A stretch of DNA of 64,000 bases, from the NCBI GenBank assembly GCA_038210275.1, contig JBBQWV010000003.1, forward strand, positions 197,398 through 261,397, read 5' to 3'. The notes beneath the pieces are model-generated. The model was not told the origin of the DNA. It saw nothing but the letters and a program-made list of their open reading frames with translations, and searched no databases. Shown here one piece after another: positions 15,261 to 24,825 of the stretch. Each line of letters begins with the position of its first letter. Position 1 is the stretch's first letter. The translations under genes were made by a program, and so were the position numbers. The DNA is from PALSA-1296 sp038210275. Lineage in GTDB: Bacteria; Bacteroidota; Ignavibacteria; Palsa-1295.

Positions 15261-16145
15261 TTATTTGCTTGCAAGTTTTTCCAACACTTGTCTCACAGTC
15301 TCACCGATGACCGCAGGACTTTCAACAACGTGAATGCCACACTCTTTCATCGTCTTCATCTTTTCGTCTGCAGTGCCCTTACCGCCGGATATGATCGCAC
15401 CCGCATGTCCCATACGTCGTCCCGGAGGAGCAGTACGGCCTGCAATAAATCCGATCACCGGTTTTGTCACATTGTCCTTGATGTACATTGCCGCTTCTTC
15501 TTCAGCAGATCCGCCGATCTCACCGATCATGATAACTGCATCGGTTTCTGGGTCAGCTTCAAAAAGTTTGATCGCATCAATAAATTTTGTACCAATGATC
15601 GGATCACCGCCGATACCGATAGCAGTTGATTGCCCCATTCCTGCGTCCACAACTTGCTTAACAGCTTCGTAGGTGAGCGTACCTGAACGAGAGATAATAC
15701 CGATCCTTCCTTCTTTATGAATGAAGCCGGGCATGATTCCGATCTTTGCCTTCCCCGGAGAAATAACACCGGGACAATTTGGTCCAACAAGATGCGTCTT
15801 GGAATTTCTGATGACTTCGTAAACAGGAATCATATCCCCAATAGGGATTCCTTCGGTGATGCAAACGATAAGATCAACTCCAGCCGATTCTGCTTCTAAA
15901 ATAGCATCAGCAGCAAATGCAGGGGGGACAAATATGCACGTTGCATTTGCTCCGGTCTTTGCGACTGCTTCGGCTACGGTATTAAATACTGGAACACCGA
16001 TATGCATGGTGCCGCCTTTGCCGGGAGTTACACCGCCAACGACATTTGTACCATATTCGATCATCTGCTGTGTGTGGAATGTGCCCTCACTACCGGTGAT
16101 CCCTTGAACTAAAAGCTTGGTTTTTTTATCAACTAAAACGCTCAT
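15261..16145 (-). CDS. sucD: Succinyl-CoA synthetase (ADP-forming) alpha subunit
   Basis: 294 residues. The alpha subunit binds CoA and carries the phosphorylated histidine of the TCA-cycle reaction succinyl-CoA + ADP + Pi = succinate + CoA + ATP. Visible: N-terminal Rossmann motif QGITGSEGTFH, CoA-site segments GGVTPGKGG and VPPAFAADAI, GPNCPGVISPGKAKIGIMPG, and the active-site His247 in RRMGHAGAI. The beta subunit gene sucC, often adjacent, is absent here. It is the first gene of the sucD-rhodanese-ndk unit. A TATTTTTG box on the minus strand lies about 30 bases upstream (16173-16182 region), a plausible -7 element. Confidence 0.96.
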   Translation of the reverse strand: MSVLVDKKTKLLVQGITGSEGTFHTQQMIEYGTNVVGGVTPGKGGTMHIGVPVFNTVAEAVAKTGANATCIFVPPAFAADAILEAESAGVDLIVCITEGIPIGDMIPVYEVIRNSKTHLVGPNCPGVISPGKAKIGIMPGFIHKEGRIGIISRSGTLTYEAVKQVVDAGMGQSTAIGIGGDPIIGTKFIDAIKLFEADPETDAVIMIGEIGGSAEEEAAMYIKDNVTKPVIGFIAGRTAPPGRRMGHAGAIISGGKGTADEKMKTMKECGIHVVESPAVIGETVRQVLEKLASK

Positions 16146-16242
16146 GAAAATTGTGGTTATGTGTATAGAAATACAAAAATACGAAATTTTGAAGTTCGGA
16201 TCCGAGAGTTCTAAGCTTTTTCGATATTACAGTCTCAAGTTT

Positions 16243-17529
16243 CTAGAAGGTCAGGAACATCCCAACTGCTGCTGCGCACATCACAATCGTTGAGAGCCAT
16301 CCAAAGAATCGTGTTCTTTTTGTCAGCGTAAACTGTCCCATAACTGCACTATTTGATCCCATCAGCATCATCATTACCATAATTGGAACAGCAACAACAC
16401 CATTAATAACTGCAGCCCAAAAAAGCGCTTTTATCGGGTTCACTCCGATAAAGATCAGAAGCATTCCGGCAATTGTCACGCCTGCAATAATCATATAAAA
16501 TGATTTTGCTTCTCGCGGTTTTTTTTCGAGACCGATATTGAGCGAGAACATTTCACCAATAGCAAAGGCTGCGGAGCCTGCAAGGACAGGTATTGCAAGA
16601 AGACCTGTTCCGATAATACCTATTGCGAATAGACTAAATGTAAGTTCTCCCGCAACAGGACGAAGTGCTTCGGCAGCTTGTGCAGCAGTTTCAATATCGG
16701 TCTTACCATGCATGTGCAAAGTTACAGCCGTTGAAAGCATAATGAAGAATGCAATCAAATTAGAAAATGCCATACCAATGATGGTATCTTTGCGAATACG
16801 TGCGAACTGTTTTTTTGCTTGGTGAGGAGCCACTTTAAGCGGTTGGTCTTTCGGATTATTCTCTTCCTCTTCGACCTCTTCGGAAGCTTGCCAAAAGAAA
16901 AGATAGGGGCTGATCGTTGTTCCAAGTACAGCAATAATCAAAGTCAAACTTTCAGAATTTAACGAAAGTGTGGGGAGCACTGCCTGCTTAAGGGCTTCAG
17001 CCCATGGAACATTAACTGAAAAAACTACTGCAACATATGCAAAGAGAACAATACAAAGCCATTTCAGAAAAAAGACATAGCGACGGTAGGGGATAAAAAC
17101 TTGAAGTAGAATTCCAAATATTGTCAATACAATAGCATAAATTGTCGCATTACCGCCGAGAACAAGATTTGCTGCCTCTCCCATAGATGCAATATCTGCT
17201 CCAATGTTAATGATATTCGCACAAAGCATCAGCAAAACAATTGATCCCATTATGAATGAAGGGTAATGCCGCTTCATATTCCCAGCGAGTCCTACGCCGG
17301 AAACACGCCCGATTTGAGCGCTGACAAGTTGAATAGAGATCATCATCGGCAAACTATAGATGATGCTCCACAATAAACCAAATCCGGCATGAGCGCCAAC
17401 TTGAGAATATGTTGCAATTCCACTCGGATCATCATCTGAAGCGCCGGTGATAAGCCCGGGTCCCAGTGACTTAAACCAATTATCTGATTTTCTCTTAGTT
17501 TTGAGTTTGAGCTTTAGATCTTTTGGCAC
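16243..17529 (-). CDS. NRAMP-family divalent metal transporter, divergent subgroup
   Basis: 428 residues with about eleven transmembrane helices and a cytoplasmic N-terminus. The N-terminal GPGLITGASDDDPSGIATYS places it in the NRAMP superfamily. The metal-site motif of helix 1 is DPSG (residues 34-37) rather than DPGN, and in helix 6 the usual MPH is replaced by TISPYLFFWQ (205-214), followed by an acidic segment EEVEEEENNP. Loss of the methionine that favours Mn/Fe over Mg and Ca suggests a different metal preference, but this is inference. It lies between sucD and the subtilase gene, same strand, with 37 bases to the subtilase start region downstream. Confidence 0.85.
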   Translation of the reverse strand: MPKDLKLKLKTKRKSDNWFKSLGPGLITGASDDDPSGIATYSQVGAHAGFGLLWSIIYSLPMMISIQLVSAQIGRVSGVGLAGNMKRHYPSFIMGSIVLLMLCANIINIGADIASMGEAANLVLGGNATIYAIVLTIFGILLQVFIPYRRYVFFLKWLCIVLFAYVAVVFSVNVPWAEALKQAVLPTLSLNSESLTLIIAVLGTTISPYLFFWQASEEVEEEENNPKDQPLKVAPHQAKKQFARIRKDTIIGMAFSNLIAFFIMLSTAVTLHMHGKTDIETAAQAAEALRPVAGELTFSLFAIGIIGTGLLAIPVLAGSAAFAIGEMFSLNIGLEKKPREAKSFYMIIAGVTIAGMLLIFIGVNPIKALFWAAVINGVVAVPIMVMMMLMGSNSAVMGQFTLTKRTRFFGWLSTIVMCAAAVGMFLTF

Positions 17530-17566
17530 AAGTTTTTTAAAGTATAATTATATTTTAGTCAATTGA

Positions 17567-20494
17567 TCAGTGAGAGAATGAAATTGGAATTTGCACTTTT
17601 CCGATTTCAGATTTAAAGAAGAGATCGCCAAAGAAAGAATAACCTATTGGCAAGGAAGGAATTACATCACTTGCAGAAATAGTGAGATATTCCGTCTGTG
17701 CGGGGAATAATATTTGCGATGATGGATTAACTTTGCAACTAAGTGTCTCATAATTATTTTTCTGTTGGAGCTCTCGTCTTTCCCTGATGAGAAGTCTGAA
17801 CGGATGTGGCTTTTCTGGATTGGCAAGCCCCCCTTTAAATTTAAGAGTATAAGTCAAATTGTCGTTCTTTGTAAAATCAACTTTCGCTTGAGCATAGCGC
17901 AGATCGAAGCCGCCATTGGCAGCGGTACTTAAATCAGGCTTTAATATCTGAAATGCAATATCAGTAAAGAGATTATAATCCTCTCTCGTCAAGGTACAAT
18001 AAAAAGAAGCATTCGTCTCGCCTTGATGCGGCGTAAATTGATAAAGAAAAGCATCTCCTACCGTGATCATAGTATCAATGAAACGCTCATACCCTATTAT
18101 CTCGGCGTTGGCTGATTCAAGAGCAATCTCTGTCCCACCGGAATTTGTGATCTCGAATCTACCGGAAGGTTTTCCCATTGAGGAAAGGCTAAGCCAATTC
18201 TGCTTTACTTCAAGTGGAAGAGCTTCTACTTTCAGATCAACAACCGATTCTTTTTCATCATCAGAACCAATGCCTCGCTTCACATCAATTTCCCAAACTC
18301 CCTGCTCCATTTCATCACCCGTGATAAGATGAGAAGCCGTCGTTTCCTTTTCACCCATCATAAAATGTACTCTTGAGAAAGTTCTGCCGTCATTATTGAT
18401 AATAATAGCATCAACATTCGAAGAATGATCACGAGATAAGAGAGAGACTTTTACTGCTTTCGTGCCTGCCGGGATCATAAAGAATTCGCGCTGTAATTTT
18501 CCCGGATGTACCAATATATTACGCACTTCGGATTTAAATAAATTCTCAGGAGTGAGCAAATGCGGAACGACAACCGTATTCCATAATTCAAATTCTGGCA
18601 CAGAATTTTCAGAAGCACCTTTCGGATATGCAAGTATCTTTCCACAGTAGAGTCCCGGCTTTTGCAGTTGCTTCGAATCGTAACTCACTAAAACCTGAAA
18701 TGCTCCCTCACCTCTGCGATAGACACTTGATTGAACAGGTTCAAGCCAAGATGCAGTTGACCGGAGATCAAACGCATTAAAACTAAGCAACCGATCACGA
18801 GTTTTTGGTAACGACGATTCGAGTGGAGTCACAGTGAACGCTGTTCTTTCAGAATTTCTGGGATATATTCCATTACGATAATATGCCGCTGTTCCATTTT
18901 TTACACTGCTTGGAACAGGAACCGAGATAATATATTGATGCGGATGAAAATTTTTCTTCTGCCATTCAACAAGATAATCAAATGCTTTCGGCACATTAAT
19001 CATCCCTGCCCCCTGATCGAGAATCGTCATATCAGAAAAAAGTACTGCGCCAAGTTGCAATGCACGTTTAATATCATTGGCGACTGGCTTATATTCAGGA
19101 AACATCTGCTTCATTCCTGAGATGAGAATTGCGCAACACCCTGCAGTATAAGGCGAAGCCATTGATGTACCGTTATATCTATCCCCCATCACATAATCCG
19201 GAACAGTACTGACAGCCGTGCCGGGACTAATAATATCAGGCTTTGCAAGTTCAGCGCCGCGAGAAGAGAAATCCCATATCACAGGATTTGACATTTTTAA
19301 TCCATAAAGATCTCTTCCTGTATCATCAGGCAAACAAGCTCCGCTCGTTATCGCTGTGCGGGCTGATCCGGGCAAGCCGATATTGGAAATTCCTGGACCG
19401 TCATTTCCGGCAGCGATACAAACTGTCACTTCGGGATGAGCATCAAGCAATGAGTCTAACCATTCATCCATGACACTTCTTCCTTCAAGTTCAGAGCCGA
19501 CTCCAAAACTCATATTAACTATAACGGGCTTTCCTGTTTCTTGAGCAACCTTCACAACATATTCATAAGCTCGTTTCATTGAACCACTGACAGTTACACC
19601 ATCCATAGTATTGTCTGCGAACTTCAGAGCGATCATCTGTGCTCCGGGAGCGACGCCGTTAAAGCCGGTTTGTCCATCAATACGATTCCCACCAGCTATT
19701 CCTGCAACGTGTGTTCCATGCCCCCCATCGGCAAAATAAATATTTATCCGATGTTCATCAGGGAAGATGTTCACTGCTCCGGTCAGGAATCTTCCGTCAT
19801 TATCGTCAACATCTTTCGCTGCACGAAAATGAAAAACATCTTGAAATTCTTTATAGTTAGAAAGTGATTTTTCATCAGCTAACGACCCATCGCCGTCCCC
19901 ATCGACAATTACCATCCAATGATTTTTCGCATCCTGAAATATCACAACACCGAAGTTATCGTCTTTGCTGTCATTGAAGTTCACATCGCCGAGACCATTT
20001 TGGAATCTATGTTCCGAAAGATTTGCAAAGAAATAATTACCGTCATAAGCATGAATTGTCTGCTTATCTAAACCTGTGAGTACAGTCTTGCCTTTAAAGA
20101 TCAGCTTATCTCCATCTCGCTCGGCAGACTCCCAATATAAATCTCCAGAACCTGCAAAATCCTGAACATCTATAATCTTTTTTTTGCTATCGGATGTTTC
20201 CAGTAGTCCCGCAATACCGGGATCAACACCATCATCAAGAATCGCAATGATAGTCCCTCTGCCGTCATAAGTTGGATGCTGTTTCAAGTAAGTCTCAATT
20301 CCGCATGCATCAAGCGAGAGAAAGCTCCAGTTAGAATTTGTTGCTCCACGCTTGGGGGATGTGGAGGGAGTTTGAGCCTTCGCAATCGTATCAAGAGAAA
20401 GTATTGGCGATTTCTTCGGACGCGTTTGTGAAAACACATTTGTCCAAAGAACAAAAGATAAACAAAATAGATAAAAGTAGCTCTGCTTTGTCAT
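17567..20494 (-). CDS. Secreted subtilisin-family (S8) protease, tripeptidyl-peptidase-II-like
   Basis: 975 residues with a signal peptide ending near VFSQ. Catalytic triad: Asp87 (AILDDGVDPG), His259 (GGHGTHVAG) and Ser444 (GTSMASP); oxyanion Asn364 (AAGNDGPG). The 170-residue insertion between Asp and His, and the phrases DGVDPGIAGL and IIDVQDFAGSGDLYW, are characteristic of tripeptidyl peptidase II rather than ordinary subtilisins. The insertion holds an Asp-rich stretch VDGDGDGSLADE (about 197-208) that looks like a calcium loop. A C-terminal half of about 450 residues is beta-rich, as in TPP II. No T9SS sorting domain is visible at the C-terminus. Probably a periplasmic or outer-surface peptidase. 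It is divergent from tRNA-Phe. Confidence 0.88.
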   Translation of the reverse strand: MTKQSYFYLFCLSFVLWTNVFSQTRPKKSPILSLDTIAKAQTPSTSPKRGATNSNWSFLSLDACGIETYLKQHPTYDGRGTIIAILDDGVDPGIAGLLETSDSKKKIIDVQDFAGSGDLYWESAERDGDKLIFKGKTVLTGLDKQTIHAYDGNYFFANLSEHRFQNGLGDVNFNDSKDDNFGVVIFQDAKNHWMVIVDGDGDGSLADEKSLSNYKEFQDVFHFRAAKDVDDNDGRFLTGAVNIFPDEHRINIYFADGGHGTHVAGIAGGNRIDGQTGFNGVAPGAQMIALKFADNTMDGVTVSGSMKRAYEYVVKVAQETGKPVIVNMSFGVGSELEGRSVMDEWLDSLLDAHPEVTVCIAAGNDGPGISNIGLPGSARTAITSGACLPDDTGRDLYGLKMSNPVIWDFSSRGAELAKPDIISPGTAVSTVPDYVMGDRYNGTSMASPYTAGCCAILISGMKQMFPEYKPVANDIKRALQLGAVLFSDMTILDQGAGMINVPKAFDYLVEWQKKNFHPHQYIISVPVPSSVKNGTAAYYRNGIYPRNSERTAFTVTPLESSLPKTRDRLLSFNAFDLRSTASWLEPVQSSVYRRGEGAFQVLVSYDSKQLQKPGLYCGKILAYPKGASENSVPEFELWNTVVVPHLLTPENLFKSEVRNILVHPGKLQREFFMIPAGTKAVKVSLLSRDHSSNVDAIIINNDGRTFSRVHFMMGEKETTASHLITGDEMEQGVWEIDVKRGIGSDDEKESVVDLKVEALPLEVKQNWLSLSSMGKPSGRFEITNSGGTEIALESANAEIIGYERFIDTMITVGDAFLYQFTPHQGETNASFYCTLTREDYNLFTDIAFQILKPDLSTAANGGFDLRYAQAKVDFTKNDNLTYTLKFKGGLANPEKPHPFRLLIRERRELQQKNNYETLSCKVNPSSQILFPAQTEYLTISASDVIPSLPIGYSFFGDLFFKSEIGKVQIPISFSH

Positions 20495-20613
20495 TCTGCT
20501 GAATTTGCGAAATTAAGTATGTGTTTAACGCAGAAATAAAAGGTTGGTTCGAAGTTTTCCTCAATTGGGAAACTACAACTCAACCCTTTAGTGTTAACGC
20601 ACTCGCATTTACG

Positions 20614-20689
20614 GGTCAGATAGCTCAGTTGGTAGAGCAAAGGACTGAAAATCCTTGTGTCGGGGGTTCAATTCCCTCTCTGACCACCA
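20614..20689 (+). tRNA. tRNA-Phe (anticodon GAA)
   Basis: 76 nt with encoded CCA. Acceptor stem GGTCAGA/TCTGACC, D-arm TAGCTCAGTTGGTAGAGCA, anticodon stem AAGGA/TCCTT around CTGAAAA (anticodon GAA), variable loop, and T-arm GGGGGTTCAATTCCC. Discriminator A. Confidence 0.95.
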
Positions 20690-20783
20690 TTTCTTATTGA
20701 TTCACGTCTCAAACTTTCCTGCGACTTCTTCTCCTTCTTCTTGGTTAAAAGCTGAGATGTTTTTTCATATTATTTAATTACGT

Positions 20784-22523
20784 ATGATTATCCCCTCAAG
20801 ATTTATTCTTCTTTTGTTTTTTCTACCATTCTTTTTTCTTAGCTCCGGCTGTAAAAAAGAGGAAGCGACAACCATGCGTTCTGCCAAAGGTGGAAAGAAA
20901 TATGGTGGCAGATATACGATCAATGAAATACGCGGCAATCCGTCAAGTCTTGACCCCGTGCGAATGAATAGCAAGGTCGAAGATGATATTGCGACCAATA
21001 TCTACGACCGCTTGATTGATAATGACAGCAAACTAGAACTTGTGCCCGAACTTGCGAAAAGTTGGGAAATGTCAGCCGATAAGATAACCTATACCTTTCA
21101 TCTTCGCAGCAATGCCTTCTTCCATGATGATGCTTGTTTTGCCGGCGGCAAAGGAAGGAAATTTGTTGCCAGTGATGCAAAATACTCATTTGAAAGAATC
21201 TGCGACCCCCAAACGCTAACCATTGGTTTCACCACCTTTCAGGGAATTGTCGAAGGAGCCGATGATTATTTCAACCGTGATTCTCTAGCAAAATTGGGCA
21301 AAAAAATAACTGAGGTTTCGGGATTTCGGGTTATCGACGATACAACATTTGTCATCAAACTGGTAAAACCATTTGCACCATTCCTGGAGCATCTTACGAT
21401 GAGCTTCGGATTTGTTGTCGCCAAAGAAGCGGTCGAGAAATATGGAAAAGATTTTTTTCAACACCCAGTAGGTACAGGCGCATTCTGTTTTGATCATTGG
21501 AAACCAGATGAAGAGATCATCTTAAGACGAAATACTAAATACTGGCAATATGACGATGCTGGCAATCAGCTTCCGCTTCTTGATGAAATAAAATACACAT
21601 TTATTAAGGATGATAAAACACTCTTCGCGAATTTCGAGCGCGGTGTTCTGGATGAAGATATCACTCTTCCGACAGAATTATTTCAGAATGTCATTACGAA
21701 TGACAGAAAACTTACGCCGCTGTATGAAAAGAAATATCAGTTGCAACATATCATGGCAATGAATACATACTTCATTGATTTTCTCTGCACCTCTCATCAA
21801 TATTCCAACCCAGCGCTGCGCCGAGCGATGAGCTTTGCGGTTGACCGCGAACAGATAGTAAAATATATTCTGAAAAATGCTCCGCATGGCGCTGCGAATA
21901 ACGGGATAGTCCCCCCAGCATTCACTAAATATCCGATAAATGATGTGCATGGAATTTCTTTCAATTCCGATAGCGCACGTTATTGGCTGAAGCAATCAGG
22001 GTACGGAGATAAAGGAAAAGAGCTGAGTATAACCCTATCTGTATATAATGAACCTCGTCCATTGCAGATAGCCAATGCCGTGCAACACATGTGGGAATCT
22101 ACACTTGGTGCAAAGGTCGAGCTTCATGTAATGCAAGCAGGACAGCTTATTGATGAATCCGAAGACGGCAAACTTGATCTGTGGGTAACAAGGTGGTATG
22201 CCGATTATCCTGAAGTAGAGAATTTCCTCAATCTTGAATATGGTAAGCTGATCCCTCCGAGCGCATCAATGAAAAGTTACCCGAATAGTACTCGGTGGAA
22301 AAATGCTCAATTTGATAATTATTTTGAAGAGGCGCTGACAACGACCGATGAGATCGAACGTAATAAGATCTATGCCAAAGCCGAAACGATCATGGCGTAT
22401 GAATGCCCTACTATTCCATTGTTCTACGAAGAGCATTACCGCCTCTTGCAGCCTTGGGTACGGGATAATCAGCTTGACCCGATGAATAGGATCGATATGA
22501 AATGGGTGTGGTTAGATAAATAG
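20784..22523 (+). CDS. Extracellular solute-binding lipoprotein, family 5 (oligopeptide/dipeptide ABC transporter)
   Basis: 579 residues. An N-terminal lipoprotein signal ends in the lipobox LSSGC, so the protein is membrane-anchored in the periplasm. The SBP_bac_5 fold is evident: EIRGNPSSLDPVRMNSKVED, ELAKSWEMSADKITYTFHLR, PVGTGAFCFDHWKPDEEI, RRAMSFAVDREQIVKYIL. Such proteins bind peptides or similar solutes and hand them to an OppBC/DppBC permease. Permeases of just that type lie at 36922-39141, but on the other strand and 14 kb away, so the pairing is only a possibility. It is followed after 3 bases by aspartate kinase and may be cotranscribed. Confidence 0.92.
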   Translation: MIIPSRFILLLFFLPFFFLSSGCKKEEATTMRSAKGGKKYGGRYTINEIRGNPSSLDPVRMNSKVEDDIATNIYDRLIDNDSKLELVPELAKSWEMSADKITYTFHLRSNAFFHDDACFAGGKGRKFVASDAKYSFERICDPQTLTIGFTTFQGIVEGADDYFNRDSLAKLGKKITEVSGFRVIDDTTFVIKLVKPFAPFLEHLTMSFGFVVAKEAVEKYGKDFFQHPVGTGAFCFDHWKPDEEIILRRNTKYWQYDDAGNQLPLLDEIKYTFIKDDKTLFANFERGVLDEDITLPTELFQNVITNDRKLTPLYEKKYQLQHIMAMNTYFIDFLCTSHQYSNPALRRAMSFAVDREQIVKYILKNAPHGAANNGIVPPAFTKYPINDVHGISFNSDSARYWLKQSGYGDKGKELSITLSVYNEPRPLQIANAVQHMWESTLGAKVELHVMQAGQLIDESEDGKLDLWVTRWYADYPEVENFLNLEYGKLIPPSASMKSYPNSTRWKNAQFDNYFEEALTTTDEIERNKIYAKAETIMAYECPTIPLFYEEHYRLLQPWVRDNQLDPMNRIDMKWVWLDK

Positions 22524-22526
22524 AAC

Positions 22527-23909
22527 TTGTCTAAAATAGTCATACAAAAGTTTGGAGGGACTTCGGTACAAGATGCCGAGGCGATGCAGCGCGCTATTTC
22601 CATTGTAAAGAAGCATGGCATTGGGCGGAGCATTCGTCCACTTGTTGTTCTCTCTGCTTGTGCTGGAGTTACTAATTCTTTAATCCGCATCGGAGAGCTT
22701 TCACTTCTCGGAAAGATAGATCAAGCTCATAAAACCATCAGCGATCTTGACCAGCGACATTTCGGATTACTGCATGACCTTCATCTCTCACTTAGAAATG
22801 AACAGGAGGCTTCACTTGCTCTTCGCTTTCTTTGGCGTGAACTTCGGACGCTCGTTCGTGGAGTAGAACTTCTCGGTGAGTTGACTCCAAAGATGAAAGA
22901 CAAACTCCTTTCGGCTGGTGAGAGAGCTTCGACAGTAATTTTTTCACATGCGATACGCGAAGATCTTGTTCAGAAAGGAATTACGGTTCACCTCTTTGAT
23001 GCTCGCGAATTTTTTCTGACTGATTCACAATTTACTTCTGCGCGTCCTCAGGTAAGCGAGATCACGAAGCAAATGAAATTGATCGGAAAGAGAATTTCTG
23101 CCGGAGCAATTGGAATCACTCAAGGATTTATTGGTGCGACAAAACGTGGAGAGACTACGACAATTGGCAGAGGCGGATCTGATTTCTCTGCAACGATCAT
23201 GGGAGTCGCACTCGGCGCTAAAGAAATTCAGATCTGGACAGATGTTGCAGGTATTTTTACTTGCGATCCGCGAATCGTAAAAACTGCTTATGCACAACCG
23301 ATCGTTGCATTTGAAGATGCCAGTACTATGGCATATTTCGGCGCAAAGGTTTTGCATCCGGAAACAATTGGTCCCGCAATTGAGGCTGGTATTCCTGTAC
23401 GTGTTCTTTCGTCTAAAGAGCCGGAGAAAAAAGGAACCACGATCGTTACGAAAGCTGAAGATTTGGAAAGTGTTACCGGAATTGCTATCAAGCGAAATGT
23501 TATTCTTGCAAAAGCTTCCGCTATAGGCATGTTACCGCAAGCCGATACTCTTCCTATAATCTTTGATGCGTTACGTACAAAAAATATAGTGCCGCTTGCA
23601 ACCAGTGTTTCCTTCGATGATATTTTACTTGCACTGGAATCTACCCATAAATATTCAGAGCTTCATGAGGAAATAGACCGCGTTTCGCATTTGGAATTCT
23701 TCCCGAATCGTGCGCTAATCACTCTAGTCGGACTTGGATTACATCATGAAGCCGGGATAGCCTCACGACTTTTCGTAGCTTTATCAAAGATCAATTGCGA
23801 GATGATCTCATATGGCGGGGCAAAAAATGCAATCAGTATTGTGGTTGCTGATAACGAAGTTGAATCAGCTGTAAGGAAAATCCATAAGGAGTTCTTTAGT
23901 ACTTCCTGA
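22527..23909 (+). CDS. lysC: Aspartate kinase
   Basis: 460 residues; phosphorylates aspartate as the first step to Lys, Thr and Met. Starts at TTG (22527), three bases after the preceding stop, because the family N-terminus KIVIQKFGGTSV follows at once. Other kinase motifs: LLSAGERASTVIFSHAI, GFIGATKRGETTTIGRGGSD and IWTDVAGIFTCDPR. The C-terminal 150 residues form tandem ACT domains for feedback control (SVTGIAIKRNVIL, LITLVGLGLHHEAGIASRLF). It resembles the monofunctional lysine-sensitive type (AK III), but the effector cannot be assigned. The 3' end overlaps the convergent lipoprotein gene by 14 bases. Confidence 0.94.
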   Translation: MSKIVIQKFGGTSVQDAEAMQRAISIVKKHGIGRSIRPLVVLSACAGVTNSLIRIGELSLLGKIDQAHKTISDLDQRHFGLLHDLHLSLRNEQEASLALRFLWRELRTLVRGVELLGELTPKMKDKLLSAGERASTVIFSHAIREDLVQKGITVHLFDAREFFLTDSQFTSARPQVSEITKQMKLIGKRISAGAIGITQGFIGATKRGETTTIGRGGSDFSATIMGVALGAKEIQIWTDVAGIFTCDPRIVKTAYAQPIVAFEDASTMAYFGAKVLHPETIGPAIEAGIPVRVLSSKEPEKKGTTIVTKAEDLESVTGIAIKRNVILAKASAIGMLPQADTLPIIFDALRTKNIVPLATSVSFDDILLALESTHKYSELHEEIDRVSHLEFFPNRALITLVGLGLHHEAGIASRLFVALSKINCEMISYGGAKNAISIVVADNEVESAVRKIHKEFFSTS

Positions 23910-24822
23910 ATGTAATGACTCCACTTGGAATTCCACGACCTGATACATTCGTCATCGGATAATTTTTATCCTTATCGATAAATCTGATGCGATTAAATTG
24001 CAAAAGTGTAAATGGCGAAGCTCCTTTATACTTTAATTGGTCACCATAGAATAGAGGCTCAAGAGTAACAATAATATTTCCTGTTGGCAAATTCATTTGC
24101 TGAGGCTTCCATCCGCCGGGAAACGGATAAAAATCATTTGTACTGTCGCTATCATGTCCTATTGGAGTGGAGAATAATCCATAGAAAAAGTTTTCATGAG
24201 GCGTAAAGTTATTGTCCGTTGCCCACAATCCGTATTCCCAACCTTGCGGCGGCAATGGCAGCGATTGAATCGAAGGGGTTTTATTGACACCTTGTAAATT
24301 CATCAAGTAAAATTCATGATTATAGGCAAGCGAATCGGATGAAGTTGAAGTAAAAACCAACCCACCTTGCAAAGAAGAAAAATCCCCAAGTACAGGTTTT
24401 GAATCAAGAGCGATCGTCAGATATTTTTTTGTGGTATCAAGAAAATGCGTACCTGCAACAGCAAGTTGCATTCCCGGAAACATTGGATTGGCAGTTTGCT
24501 CTAACGTGATCAGAGCATCTTGAAGACTATCCAATGACTTTGTAAAAGTAAATTTACCGACCATCGTAGCCGAATCTTTCGAATCGGTATAAATAATGGC
24601 GAGTGGCGCTATCATTTTCCAATTGGTATCGGGCGCAATTTTTAACCATAATACATAGAATTCATTTGCTCGGAGCGCGTGAATTCCAAGCGCGGTGACT
24701 TGATAATTGACGGTGCTGCTATCTATAGCAATTGGAGGTTTCGCTGTGACAGGATTATCCTTTTGGCAACTTTGAGCAGCAAAAAGAAAAAAAATACAGA
24801 GAATGATTAAGAGTAATTTCAC
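23896..24822 (-). CDS. Lipoprotein of unknown function
   Basis: 308 residues. The N-terminus MKLLLIILCIFFLFAAQSC is a lipoprotein signal with lipobox AAQSC. The mature part is rich in aromatic residues and Asp/Asn, with NEFYVLWLKIAPDTNWKM and a repeat-like ALITLEQ region that suggests one or two beta-sandwich domains; no family is recognised. Its start is only 3 bases downstream of the small AtuA-like gene's stop, so it is probably the third gene of that operon. Why a lipoprotein should be linked to AtuA-like proteins is not clear. Confidence 0.75.
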   Translation of the reverse strand: MKLLLIILCIFFLFAAQSCQKDNPVTAKPPIAIDSSTVNYQVTALGIHALRANEFYVLWLKIAPDTNWKMIAPLAIIYTDSKDSATMVGKFTFTKSLDSLQDALITLEQTANPMFPGMQLAVAGTHFLDTTKKYLTIALDSKPVLGDFSSLQGGLVFTSTSSDSLAYNHEFYLMNLQGVNKTPSIQSLPLPPQGWEYGLWATDNNFTPHENFFYGLFSTPIGHDSDSTNDFYPFPGGWKPQQMNLPTGNIIVTLEPLFYGDQLKYKGASPFTLLQFNRIRFIDKDKNYPMTNVSGRGIPSGVITFRKY

Positions 24823-24825
24823 AAG

